Positions 1-7,673 of a DNA stretch of 64,000 bases are shown one piece after another (within the stretch, counting starts at the first letter, position 1; every line of letters begins with the position of its first letter). The translations under genes and the position numbers were made by a program. Source of the stretch: Varibaculum cambriense (GTDB lineage: Bacteria; Actinomycetota; Actinomycetes; Actinomycetales; Actinomycetaceae); contig NZ_PKHX01000001.1 in NCBI RefSeq assembly GCF_002848005.1, positions 323,101 to 387,100 of the forward strand, read 5' to 3'. Under the pieces are notes generated by a model. The model was not told the origin of the DNA and did not search any database. It worked only from the letters and a program-made list of their open reading frames with translations.

Positions 1-27
1 TTGCGGGTATCGCAGTGACCGTGCGAC

Positions 28-1278
28 TCACACCAACCTCCCCTCACTGGTTAAGCCCACCGGCGTCATAGTTCCATCCGCGAGGTGGAATGTGAGCTGA
101 TGCTCGAAGGCTTCAATCATCACGATCTGCTCAACAACCGACACAGGGTCGAAACTTTGGGTGCCGAGCACATCTGCGCAGGCGTGTTCGAGGAGCGTTT
201 CGCGCAGATTATGCCCCCTACAGGGGTTGCCGTTCCCGGTACAGGCACTCCAACATCGCCAAAACTTATACGAGGTTCCAGACTTGTAGGTGCGGGTTTT
301 GCGTTGATAGTTCTTCCCACACGCGCCACAACAGATCCGTCCAGTGAACACGCCCGTGTTCTTTGACGGGGTCGCAGCCGGACCAATCTCACGCCGATAG
401 GCGATTTCTGCTTGCACCGCGTCAAACACAGACTTATCGATGATGGGTGGGAGGGCTTGCTCAACCCAGTATCGCGGCAGCTCCCCGTCATTGAGGGCAC
501 GTGTGGGTGCTTGGATCGCAGGGCGGTACATTTTCTGCAGCATCTGGCAGCCCTTGTAGCGCTCATTTTCGAGCATGCGACGAAACACTGACCCGTAGAA
601 GCGTCCTCCACCGCGCGAACGTACACCTTGACCATTGAGGATCGCGGCTGTCTTTTCCGGGCTGATCCCATCGAGATAATTGGCAAACAGTAGGCGCACA
701 ATCTTGGCTTCATCGTCAATGATGGTGAACTCGCCGTCTGCCCAGCTATAGCCGTAGACGACGAAGGAGTTTGTTCCACCGTTCTTGTACCGGTTACGGA
801 TCGCCCATTTGACGTTCTGGGACAGGGAACGTGATTCTTCTTGAGCAAACGACGCCAACAAGGTCAGCAGGAGTTCTCCGTCAGCGCTGAGGGTGTCGAT
901 GCGTTCGCGTTCGAAGCGCACGGCCACACCAAGGTCTTTCAGCTCACGAACCGTAGCGAGCAGGTCGACAGTGTTGCGGGCAAGGCGCGAGATCGATTTA
1001 CACAACACAAGATCGATCTTTCCTGCTCTGGCAGCGTTCATCAGGTCGGCCAGGCCTTGCCGGGATTTCATCGAAGTGCCAGTAATACCCTCATCGGTGA
1101 ACACGCCCGCATAGGCCCATCCGGGCGTGGACTGGATCAGGCGCGAATAATACGACACTTGCGCCGATAGGGATGCTAACTGCTCGACGGCGTTGGTTGA
1201 GACCCGCGTATATGCTGCCACGTTGACCAGTTTCGGGGTCGGCGGCCGAACTGGTGTCACCACACTAACTTGTGCCAC
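28..1278 (-). CDS. Large serine recombinase (prophage integrase)
   Basis: This is a site-specific serine recombinase that probably integrates and excises the prophage. The N-terminal resolvase domain has the catalytic motif YTRVSTN with the nucleophile Ser at about residue 27. A recombinase domain follows, and a zinc ribbon with CCGAC and a distal Cys cluster lies near residues 316-354. At 416 aa it is at the short end for large serine integrases. The GTG start at 1278 is preferred because AAAGGAG lies 5-6 nt upstream; an in-frame GTG 10 codons earlier has no such site. It is the last gene of a three-gene minus-strand unit and sits at the window edge, as expected for an integrase next to an attachment site, which is not visible here. 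Further tandem recombinases could lie outside the window. Confidence 0.93.
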   Translation of the reverse strand: MAQVSVVTPVRPPTPKLVNVAAYTRVSTNAVEQLASLSAQVSYYSRLIQSTPGWAYAGVFTDEGITGTSMKSRQGLADLMNAARAGKIDLVLCKSISRLARNTVDLLATVRELKDLGVAVRFERERIDTLSADGELLLTLLASFAQEESRSLSQNVKWAIRNRYKNGGTNSFVVYGYSWADGEFTIIDDEAKIVRLLFANYLDGISPEKTAAILNGQGVRSRGGGRFYGSVFRRMLENERYKGCQMLQKMYRPAIQAPTRALNDGELPRYWVEQALPPIIDKSVFDAVQAEIAYRREIGPAATPSKNTGVFTGRICCGACGKNYQRKTRTYKSGTSYKFWRCWSACTGNGNPCRGHNLRETLLEHACADVLGTQSFDPVSVVEQIVMIEAFEHQLTFHLADGTMTPVGLTSEGRLV

Positions 1279-1302
1279 GTTTTCTCCTTTCGCGTTAGGT
1301 CT

Positions 1303-1333
1303 ATACACGCTCTAAACCAGGTGTTTATCCAGT
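1303..1333 (-). promoter_or_regulatory. Upstream element II, copy 1 (ACTGGATAA-N17-TGTAT)
   Basis: On the minus strand this reads ACTGGATAA, exactly 17 nt, then TGTAT, about 25 nt upstream of the recombinase start. The same two blocks with the same 17-nt spacing recur at 19356-19386 and 19973-20003. The spacing suggests a promoter or a dimeric binding site. It overlaps the last codons of the preceding small gene. Confidence 0.45.
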
Positions 1334-1534
1334 CGTTTCGCCCACAATCTGTGGTTGATAGATCGGCGTCCACGCCTGGAACAACAACCGATAGACACGC
1401 CGATACTCTGCGGGGGTTAGCACTCCTCGACCTGCCAGCATGCTCAACGTGTGAGCGTCAGTAATGAAGGCGAGTTCTCGGGCGAACACCTCGGGCCTTG
1501 TCATCTGATCAACCGTGGTGGCGAGCGTGTTCAT
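1325..1534 (-). CDS. Small SHOCT-like prophage protein
   Basis: A 69-aa protein of unknown function. Its second half (LTPAEYRRVYRLLFQAW) resembles SHOCT-type helical segments of small phage proteins encoded beside serine recombinases. The start was set at the ATG that overlaps the upstream stop (ATGA), which implies translational coupling; the longer open frame upstream is only a shadow of the HTH gene. Its position between an HTH/zinc-ribbon gene and the recombinase suggests a role in recombination or its control, but this is inferred from context only. Confidence 0.6.
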   Translation of the reverse strand: MNTLATTVDQMTRPEVFARELAFITDAHTLSMLAGRGVLTPAEYRRVYRLLFQAWTPIYQPQIVGETTG

Positions 1535-1914
1535 GAGCGCCCACCTCGGGTGCCAAAGCGAGCACGCACATAACAGGCGTGACAGCAATACTTTTGACCT
1601 GGCTTGTCCACGATCACGAAGCGGTGCCCGCAGTGCGCACAGGTCTGCTCGCGCACTGGCTCGGTTTTCTGCCGTTCCCGCCACGCTTTATGCCTGCAGG
1701 CGGGGGAGCAAAACCGAGCCCGAGCACCTCCCCGAATAGGGCTGGCACACCAGCGGCACACCCGCTGAGCCACCACTGAACCGGCCTCGAGATTTCGGCT
1801 GGTGCAGTATGAACGGACCTGGTCACGGGTCAAGGCGCAAAACTCGGCAATCGCTTTATATCCCCAGCCTGCTGTGCGCAGGTTACGGATACGTTCTTCT
1901 TCAATGTTCTTCAC
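1531..1914 (-). CDS. HTH and double zinc-ribbon protein next to the recombinase
   Basis: A 127-aa protein with an N-terminal helix-turn-helix (about residues 8-40, with the segment GYKAIAEFCALTRDQV) followed by two Cys clusters: CRWCASP with a later CSPAC, and CAHCGHR with CCHAC. It is probably a DNA-binding regulator or accessory factor of the recombination module. The GTG start at 1914 lies directly against a perfect hairpin whose loop holds the ribosome binding site (see 1914-1941), so translation may be controlled. It overlaps the next gene by ATGA. Proteins of this layout are common beside serine recombinases in Gram-positive prophages; their function is not established. Confidence 0.75.
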   Translation of the reverse strand: MKNIEEERIRNLRTAGWGYKAIAEFCALTRDQVRSYCTSRNLEAGSVVAQRVCRWCASPIRGGARARFCSPACRHKAWRERQKTEPVREQTCAHCGHRFVIVDKPGQKYCCHACYVRARFGTRGGRS

Positions 1915-1941
1915 AGTGGGGTCACTCCCTTCACCCCACTG
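1914..1941 (-). promoter_or_regulatory. Hairpin with the ribosome binding site in its loop
   Basis: CAGTGGGGT and ACCCCACTG form a perfect 9-bp stem with a 10-nt loop. On the minus-strand transcript the loop carries GAAGGGAG, the ribosome binding site, and the stem ends on the GTG start of the HTH/zinc-ribbon gene. The geometry suggests translational control. The upstream arm is part of repeat element I. Confidence 0.55.
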
Positions 1942-1966
1942 CCGACAAACCCGTATGTGTTAAATC
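1931..1966 (-). repeat. Upstream element I, copy A
   Basis: On the minus strand this reads GATTTAACAC, 10 variable nt, then GTCGGCAGTGGGGTGA. It lies just upstream of the HTH/recombinase unit. Other copies are at 28557-28593, 35040-35075 and 40842-40877, all in the same orientation. It is likely a phage promoter, operator or antitermination signal. Confidence 0.6.
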
Positions 1967-1981
1967 CGCCCGTAAAATGAC

Positions 1982-2022
1982 GAAAAGCCCCGCCACCACC
2001 CATGACGGGTAGCAGCGGGGCT
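1982..2022 (-). terminator. Terminator of the lysis operon
   Basis: AGCCCCGC and GCGGGGCT form the outer stem with an inner ACCCGTCATGGGT stem. A TTTTC tail follows on the minus strand. It lies directly downstream of the endolysin gene. Confidence 0.75.
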
Positions 2023-2045
2023 AAGTTGCACAGTGGCGCGTGTGG

Positions 2046-2867
2046 TTAGTAGCCGAGCTTGGCGTTCACGCGCGCTTGCACCGCGCTGTAGAGGTTTCCG
2101 AGACGTCGTTTACGTTCCTCACCATTGCCGTACTCGCCACGGATCACGGCGTCAGCCAGCGTATCGATGTTGGGTGCAGCGGGCTTCGTGGCAGGCGTGT
2201 TGCCGGAGAGCTTTTCGTTGACTCGCTGTTGGATGGCGGCGTAGTTGGCTCCGAGGCGACGCTTACGTTCTTCACCGTTGCCGTAGTCGCCACGGATCAC
2301 GGCATCGGCGAGAGCGTCGATGTCCGGTGTGGCTGGTGCTGGTGCTGGTGCTGGGGTGTTGCCGGTCATCTGGTCATACCAAGACTGTGCGCGAGCCATA
2401 TAGGCGGCATGCTGACTGCCTGCCAGCGAGGCTGGGCATTCGGTCGAGGAGAAGTTCTTGTGACCAAACACGTTCTTCCCCCAGACCGGTCGGCCGAGAC
2501 CGTAGAATTTACAGATTGCGGCCACGAGGTGTGCTCCGTTATCAAGGCACGCCTCGGATACAGTCCATGGATCACTGGTCATGTCGGCGTGTTCGATGCC
2601 AATACTGGTGGTGTTGGCTACCCAGTTTCCTGCGTGCCAGGCGGTGTCGCGGTCCCACACCAACTGACCTATGCGTCCGTCGGATTGGACTTGGTAGTGG
2701 GCGGAAGCTGGGCGGGTTTGCCAGACGTCGTAACATCCCTTGATGGTAAGGTTTCCGGCGTTGTGGTGGATGATGACCTTATCGATCCGTCTACCGTTCC
2801 TGCCGGGTGTGTAGTGCTTGTTCATGATGAGGTCGATGTCAGCCTCAAGCGCGAGCCAATTCTTCAT
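2046..2867 (-). CDS. Endolysin: N-acetylmuramoyl-L-alanine amidase with two CW_7 repeats
   Basis: A 273-aa phage lysin that should cut the amide bond between muramic acid and the stem peptide. The N-terminal amidase_2/PGRP domain spans about residues 25-165 and shows zinc ligands in VIIHHNAG, in GHKNF and a Cys in STECP. A Pro/Ala linker (PAPAPAPA) follows. Two C-terminal Cpl-7-like (CW_7) wall-binding repeats lie near residues 183-220 and 234-273, each with the core GNGEERKRRLG. The start overlaps the holin stop by one base (TGATG). The holin-lysin order and the downstream terminator mark this as the end of the late operon. Confidence 0.93.
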   Translation of the reverse strand: MKNWLALEADIDLIMNKHYTPGRNGRRIDKVIIHHNAGNLTIKGCYDVWQTRPASAHYQVQSDGRIGQLVWDRDTAWHAGNWVANTTSIGIEHADMTSDPWTVSEACLDNGAHLVAAICKFYGLGRPVWGKNVFGHKNFSSTECPASLAGSQHAAYMARAQSWYDQMTGNTPAPAPAPATPDIDALADAVIRGDYGNGEERKRRLGANYAAIQQRVNEKLSGNTPATKPAAPNIDTLADAVIRGEYGNGEERKRRLGNLYSAVQARVNAKLGY

Positions 2868-3325
2868 CAGTGAATCTCCTTTGTGTTTTCAGTGGTCGTT
2901 TCGGTGAGTGAGGGTCTGGTGTCGGCGCGGTTCGCGATCGCATCCAAAGCTCCACGCATCTGGGCAGGCACAGGCAGACCCAAGCGGGTGGCGTTCTCAA
3001 TCAGGGAGATGCCTTCGTTGGACAGGTAGAAGAAAATGACCGCCGCACGCAGCACGCCGGGCGCTCCGAGAATATGGACGTCGATCAAATGGGCGAGCCC
3101 GACGAGGGTGAAGATAAGGATCTTGCGGCTGATACCCCTGAAACCAACTGCGCTGGAGAGGCGGCGCTCTGAGATGGCGGCGAGCACCCCGGTGATGTAG
3201 TCGGCGATAGCGAAGACGATCAGGGCATAGACGAGGCCGTCGAGGCCTCCGAGGTAGGCGGCGAGCCATGCGCCGAGGCCTGCGAGGCCTGCTTGGGTGG
3301 TGTGCCAGATAGCGTGAATAGACAT
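2867..3325 (-). CDS. Phage holin (toxin secretion/lysis holin family)
   Basis: A 152-aa membrane protein with hydrophobic segments near residues 10-50 and a further pair at about 65-105, typical of the phage holin family that includes phi LC3 and Cpl-type lysis holins. It would make the membrane lesion that lets the endolysin reach the wall. The ATG at 3325 was chosen for the GGAAGGA site upstream; the longer frame lacks one. It is translationally coupled to the endolysin. The C-terminal tail is hydrophilic and charged, as expected for the cytoplasmic end. Confidence 0.85.
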   Translation of the reverse strand: MSIHAIWHTTQAGLAGLGAWLAAYLGGLDGLVYALIVFAIADYITGVLAAISERRLSSAVGFRGISRKILIFTLVGLAHLIDVHILGAPGVLRAAVIFFYLSNEGISLIENATRLGLPVPAQMRGALDAIANRADTRPSLTETTTENTKEIH

Positions 3326-3357
3326 AAAGCGTGTTCCTTCCAGGGTGGGTGGGCAAA

Positions 3358-3384
3358 TGAAAAATACCCCCACCCATCTGGGGT
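3358..3384 (-). terminator. Weak terminator-like hairpin before the holin
   Basis: ACCCC-AGAT-GGG(TG)GGGT with a TATTTTTC tail on the minus strand. The stem is only about 5 bp. Similar short hairpins separate other genes of this phage. Confidence 0.4.
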
Positions 3385-3416
3385 GAAGGCATCAAAAATT
3401 GGTGTAGCGCAGCGAT

Positions 3417-3638
3417 TTACATAGTCGGGTCAGTCAAGACCTCCAAGATCGGCAGGCTCAAGTCGAAGGACGCCGCCTTGGGTGCTGGGAGTTCGTGGGT
3501 TTCGATGGCCTCTGCTGGTGGTGCAGGCGTTGTATCGGATTCAATTGGGACGATCGGCAACTGCACCTCATCGTCAGGCGTTGACTCATCAGCGGAGACT
3601 TCGGTGAGTTCTTTGCTCTTTTCTTCTTCGGCGCTCAT
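3417..3638 (-). CDS. Small acidic prophage protein
   Basis: A 73-aa, highly acidic, Pro/Ala-rich protein with no recognised domain. It lies between the DUF1617-like protein and the holin, a position often held by small tail-tip or lysis-accessory proteins. Its ATG overlaps the upstream stop (ATGA). Low complexity makes homology hard to judge, and function is unknown. Confidence 0.6.
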   Translation of the reverse strand: MSAEEEKSKELTEVSADESTPDDEVQLPIVPIESDTTPAPPAEAIETHELPAPKAASFDLSLPILEVLTDPTM

Positions 3639-4057
3639 GTGTTGTCCTTGGTGATCGCGTCGTAGAGAACGTCGTAGGCCTCGGCCGTTTCGCCAGACAG
3701 CTCACCGTCATAGCCATCAAGAAGTGTTTTCACGTCATTGTCGTGGCCGTCGTAGGTCGGACCAGATACTTCAGCGATCGACGCGAGCAGGGCCTGGCGA
3801 GCTTCGAGGAATTCACTCGCTTTATCGGGGTCAGCGAGAGCAAAGGTGCCGTCGTCACCAAAGACTGGGCGACCCTGATCGTCAAGTGTTGCGAATTCGG
3901 TGACGAGGTCGTATTCGTCCTCCCCGAACCGAGCAATCGCTTCCTTCACTAGCGTGAGGAGTTTGGAGCGCGCCCTAGATTGAGCGGCTTTGAGCGGCAT
4001 CCCAGCGAGTAGCTCGGCGACGGGTTGGAGGTGCTGGTTGGCGATCTTGATCTTCAT
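3635..4057 (-). CDS. DUF1617-like phage protein
   Basis: A 140-aa protein that resembles the DUF1617 family of Gram-positive siphoviruses: an N-terminal stretch MKIKIANQHLQPVAELL, then SRARSKLLTLVKEAI, then a DEYDLVTEFA segment. Members are encoded just downstream of tail fibre genes; their role is unknown. AAAGGA lies 7 nt before the ATG. The gene begins right after the tail fibre stop and is coupled to the next small gene. Confidence 0.65.
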   Translation of the reverse strand: MKIKIANQHLQPVAELLAGMPLKAAQSRARSKLLTLVKEAIARFGEDEYDLVTEFATLDDQGRPVFGDDGTFALADPDKASEFLEARQALLASIAEVSGPTYDGHDNDVKTLLDGYDGELSGETAEAYDVLYDAITKDNT

Positions 4058-4073
4058 CAGTGTTTCCTTTTAC

Positions 4074-6905
4074 TTATGCGAGGTTGGTGGACATGGCCGA
4101 TAATCCAGTGTTGGAGAAGTACCGCCACGTGATGTTCGATCCGGTTCCGGAGATGGATGTGATCCACCCCTGATTGAGCAGGCTGAGGATCGCGTTCATC
4201 CGCGACATCAAATCTTTGGTGCGGTCGAATAGGCGGGTCATGTTGTAATACGACCCATTGGTGACGACCATCAGGTCGTAGGTGTGGAAGACGATCTTCG
4301 CCAGCCCATTGCTCGACGCCCACCCGGCGTAGGTGCCTTTCCCGGTGAGCGTGCAGTCTTGCAAGGTCACGTAGCGCGAGCCGGTGGTGTAGAACTTGTA
4401 GCCGTTGGTGCGCAAGTCAGCACCGAGATGAATGCCGGCCTTGCCGTAGAAGCGTCCCTTCGGATCCAGGGTGAGGCAGGTGTAGTAGGTGCCGCCGGAA
4501 ACCGTCTGGTATGTCCAGGCCACATAGTCGCCTTGATAGGCGACCTGGTTGACGACGCCTTGCACGTCGGGCTTGTCCTTGTGGGCACGGCGTGCCATTT
4601 CCCCGATGTAGCGGGTGCCGTACCAGAATTTCATCCCGGAACTGGAGATTGTCCCTTCCAACGTGGAGCCGTTATACCAAGCGATCTGATACGGGGTGAT
4701 GCGGATAGATTGCGTCCACCCGGCAAGACCTACTTGGATGGCGTTGGCTGCGAGCTTGTCTGCCGTAATCGAGCGCGCCTCAATCCGAGCTGCCGACAAC
4801 GTGCCGGTGGTGATCTTCCCAGCATCCAGCGAAGCAATCTTGGCCGATGTGACCGCAGCGTCCTTGATCATCACGGACTGGATAAAACCGTTAGCGATCG
4901 TCAACTTGTCCGAGGTAATGGACCCTGCTGCGATGCGTGCAGCCGACAAGGTACCGGTCGTAATCTTCGACGCCGATAGACTGCCAACCTTTGCGTCCGT
5001 GATCGCGGCGTTGGCAATCATTGCGGTGGTGATGAACCCACTCGCGATCGTCAGCTTGTCGGAGGTGATCGAGCCGGCAGCAATCCGTCCAGCAGCGAGA
5101 TAGCCGCTGGTGATCTTGGTTGCCGACAGTGAACTGATTTTCGCGTCGGTGATCGCGGCATCAGCGATGTGTGCGGTGCCGATGGCGGCGTCTGCGATGT
5201 GTGCTTGGCTGATCGCTTTCGGCCCGATCATCGCGGCACCGACCGGTGTTTGTTCCCATTGGTTGTTGGTGAGGATGTATTGGCGGGCGATCACTCCGTC
5301 GACGCGCACTTGCCACAGCGCACCCTCCGGTCGGCCAGCCGCGTCCGCTACGCTCGGGTCAACAACGGCAACCGTGATCCGCCCATCCGAGGTTACCGCG
5401 ATGTCGTGGGCGTCCTGCGCCAGCTGGGTAGCACCAGCGGCTGCGGTCTTGGCCTGGTCAATCTCCACCTGCGCCGACGCCATCTGAGTGGCGACAGCAT
5501 CGGCGGCGTTTTGTGCATTCTGGGCCGCAAGCAGGGCGTGGCCGACTTGTGTGCGGGCGGCATCGAGTTCCGCACCGAGCTGGGCATGATTCAGATCGGT
5601 GGCGAGTGCTATCCAGCCGGGCTGCCCGGTATCAGTGAGCCGGTAGATCCAGATCTCGACCTGTTCGCCATTTTGCCGGAACCACGTGTCACCCAGCTTG
5701 GCCTTGGCGGGCTGGATGCTGCCGTAGTGGTTGGTGTTCTTCCCATCCGCTGAAGCGAGTGCGAATCCTGCCGCATCCGACGCAGCCACCGCCGTATTGA
5801 TGGCGGTTTTGACCTGCCGGGTGACAGACGTGAACTTCCGAGCAGTAGAACCCAGCTCAACGGAGATGTACTGGAGCGTGAGCGGGTTGTATTCGTAAGC
5901 GACCACCCGTGCCGTGAGCGCAATCCCAAGATCAGTGTGGCGGACGGTCACGGTGTCGCCAATTTCGACGGTTTCCAGGCGTGCAAGATCAGCGTATTCA
6001 CGGGTGGTGGCGAGATCGACGAACCGCACCTTATACGAGCCCGACGGCTCATCGACATGTCTTGCGCTGAATTCTGCTGCAGCTAGTCGGCGCAGCTCAG
6101 AGTGGGCTTGGTCGAGTGGGAGTTCACCCTCACGCGGGTTGTCTTTGTCGGTGATGGCTTTGACTTGTCCGTAGCGGATGACGCGGATACGCGGCACCAC
6201 ATAATCACCCAACTTCGGACTATCGACATACAGTTCGGGTAGGAGTAGGCCGTCGTATCCGACTGGCAGAATCCGCGTCGCCACTGTTGAGAAGTCAATG
6301 GATGATTCAAAGCCGGTGAGGTTCTTCCGATCACGGATGACCACCCCGTGGTTGGCTCCGCGCATGGGCGTGTGATGGATCAGCCAATTATTACGCGTAA
6401 TCTCGCCGCCCCAACGCGCAGCGAACGTGTTGTCCTCGCCCGCATCCATGAGAGCGGCGGCGATGGGCATGCGCACTATCCGCGCCGATGCCCTGGTCAC
6501 CGTATCCGAGGAGGTAGCAGTAAACCCGTGCTTAGTGTTTGCCGCCCCAAGGATCTGGGTCAGTGCGCCTTTCGCGGTTTTGTTGACCACGTAGGTGTCG
6601 GCGATGAGGTTCGCCGCCAGATCATAGAACACGTGAAACGCCGTCACTTCGAGCATGCCGTCAAGCGTGGTGGCGATCTCGCTGATGCGGAACCCCTGCC
6701 GTTGCTCCAGCCCTGGCACGGGCGCTGCCACAATGTTCTCAAGCGTAAGGTTCTGTGCTGCAGGACCGTCTGCTGGGTAGGTGAAGGTCAGTGAGAATTC
6801 GCCACCTAGTTCCTCAACCACGATCGGGTTGATGATTTCCCGGTCGAGCACGCCGAGTCCGGTGGTGGTGAATGTCGTGGCGGTGCGGTCGTGAACCGTA
6901 ATCAT
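4074..6905 (-). CDS. Tail-associated structural protein (prophage endopeptidase tail/Gp58-like)
   Basis: A 943-aa tail-tip or fibre protein. The N-terminal third (to about residue 370) matches the prophage tail endopeptidase-like family that joins the fibre to the tail tip. A coiled, Ala/Gln-rich region lies around 430-500. Three 50-aa tandem repeats follow at about residues 575-722; their core is AAITDAK, then KIT, then GSITSDKLTIA, a pattern seen in receptor-binding fibres. The last 200 residues are Tyr- and Gly-rich and probably bind the cell surface. The ATG at 6905 has GGAAGG 7 nt upstream; a longer frame to 6956 runs through a terminator-like hairpin and was rejected. Confidence 0.85.
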   Translation of the reverse strand: MITVHDRTATTFTTTGLGVLDREIINPIVVEELGGEFSLTFTYPADGPAAQNLTLENIVAAPVPGLEQRQGFRISEIATTLDGMLEVTAFHVFYDLAANLIADTYVVNKTAKGALTQILGAANTKHGFTATSSDTVTRASARIVRMPIAAALMDAGEDNTFAARWGGEITRNNWLIHHTPMRGANHGVVIRDRKNLTGFESSIDFSTVATRILPVGYDGLLLPELYVDSPKLGDYVVPRIRVIRYGQVKAITDKDNPREGELPLDQAHSELRRLAAAEFSARHVDEPSGSYKVRFVDLATTREYADLARLETVEIGDTVTVRHTDLGIALTARVVAYEYNPLTLQYISVELGSTARKFTSVTRQVKTAINTAVAASDAAGFALASADGKNTNHYGSIQPAKAKLGDTWFRQNGEQVEIWIYRLTDTGQPGWIALATDLNHAQLGAELDAARTQVGHALLAAQNAQNAADAVATQMASAQVEIDQAKTAAAGATQLAQDAHDIAVTSDGRITVAVVDPSVADAAGRPEGALWQVRVDGVIARQYILTNNQWEQTPVGAAMIGPKAISQAHIADAAIGTAHIADAAITDAKISSLSATKITSGYLAAGRIAAGSITSDKLTIASGFITTAMIANAAITDAKVGSLSASKITTGTLSAARIAAGSITSDKLTIANGFIQSVMIKDAAVTSAKIASLDAGKITTGTLSAARIEARSITADKLAANAIQVGLAGWTQSIRITPYQIAWYNGSTLEGTISSSGMKFWYGTRYIGEMARRAHKDKPDVQGVVNQVAYQGDYVAWTYQTVSGGTYYTCLTLDPKGRFYGKAGIHLGADLRTNGYKFYTTGSRYVTLQDCTLTGKGTYAGWASSNGLAKIVFHTYDLMVVTNGSYYNMTRLFDRTKDLMSRMNAILSLLNQGWITSISGTGSNITWRYFSNTGLSAMSTNLA
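4740..5185 (-). repeat. Three coding 150-bp tandem repeats in the tail fibre gene
   Basis: Three in-frame units of 50 codons each. Every unit contains a DAKI/V-SL-A segment, KIT(S/T)G, RIAAGSITSDKLTIA and a variable end. The last unit is the most diverged. Such repeats can change fibre length by recombination. Confidence 0.8.
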
Positions 6906-6919
6906 GAGAGGCCTTCCAA

Positions 6920-6955
6920 ACAAAACAATTTGGCCACCCCACGAAGGGATGGCCA
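6920..6955 (-). terminator. UUCG-loop hairpin between Dit and fibre genes
   Basis: TGGCCATCCC and GGGGTGGCCA pair over 10 bp with one wobble around a UUCGU loop. The minus strand continues AATTGTTTTG, so it could act as a terminator or a processing site. Confidence 0.55.
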
Positions 6956-6978
6956 TCGGAACTTGCGTGAGTTGGGTG

Positions 6979-7671
6979 TTAGGGGTTGCGCCAGTTCGGC
7001 GTGATCACGATCTTCGAAATACCCGCGCCGAGCGTGAGGCGATTGATCCCAGGCTTGAAGGTCGGGAAGGTTTCGGTGAGCGCATCGGTCTGGACTTTCC
7101 CGTGGGCGTGTGCGACGAGGCGTTCGCTGTCGAGCGTGACGGAACCTGCTGGCGAATTCACGTGATAGACGCGCGCATTGATCGTCAAAGACAACGTTCC
7201 GGTGCCAGTAACGGTGATGATCGGATCCGCATCGAGTAGGCCGGGGTTCGTGATCGTCCCAGATGCAGTGAGCGTTACTGGATTCAATCCCTCGGTCAGG
7301 TAAGTGAAGGGCTGGCAGGTGAGCCGCGCGGTGAAGAACCCCCACCCCGATAGCTCCCGGCGCAGTTCGCTCACTTCGCAGTGCTTAACCTTGCGGTAAA
7401 CACCAGGCTCGGCAGTCAACTCAATCGTCGAAGAGCCCGTCAGCTCGTGAGCAGCCTGCCGATACTGGTGGAGCCCGTCACGAACAGGAACGGCGAGCTC
7501 AAGCTCGATCTCGGTATCCTCCCAGCCCGTGAAGCGCGTGAGGGTTCCTGCTCTGCCTTCGACCTCAATATCATCCACCGCACGGACGGCTGCGGGAATC
7601 GCCACCGGCGCCGTGAGTCGCAGACCGAGCGACGCCGAAGTCTCCGCGCTGTTCAGCGTGAAACCAAACAT
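6979..7671 (-). CDS. Distal tail protein (Dit-like)
   Basis: A 230-aa siphovirus tail-tip hub protein. It starts MFGFTLNSAETSASLG, typical of Dit-like proteins, and has the N-terminal beta-rich domain with a middle WEDTEIELEL segment. It lies between the tape measure and the fibre genes as expected. The ribosome binding site GGAGG lies inside the end of the tape measure gene, 9 nt before the ATG. The C-terminal galectin-like half is beta-rich by inspection. Confidence 0.85.
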   Translation of the reverse strand: MFGFTLNSAETSASLGLRLTAPVAIPAAVRAVDDIEVEGRAGTLTRFTGWEDTEIELELAVPVRDGLHQYRQAAHELTGSSTIELTAEPGVYRKVKHCEVSELRRELSGWGFFTARLTCQPFTYLTEGLNPVTLTASGTITNPGLLDADPIITVTGTGTLSLTINARVYHVNSPAGSVTLDSERLVAHAHGKVQTDALTETFPTFKPGINRLTLGAGISKIVITPNWRNP

Positions 7672-7673
7672 GA

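Noticed and set aside
48..62. GGTTAAGCCCACC shared by the left window edge and 10984-10997
   Set aside because: Only 13 bp, one copy inside coding sequence; consistent with chance.
4284..4979. Long plus-strand frame over the tail fibre gene
   Set aside because: It is antisense to the repeat-rich fibre gene and its length comes from biased codons there.
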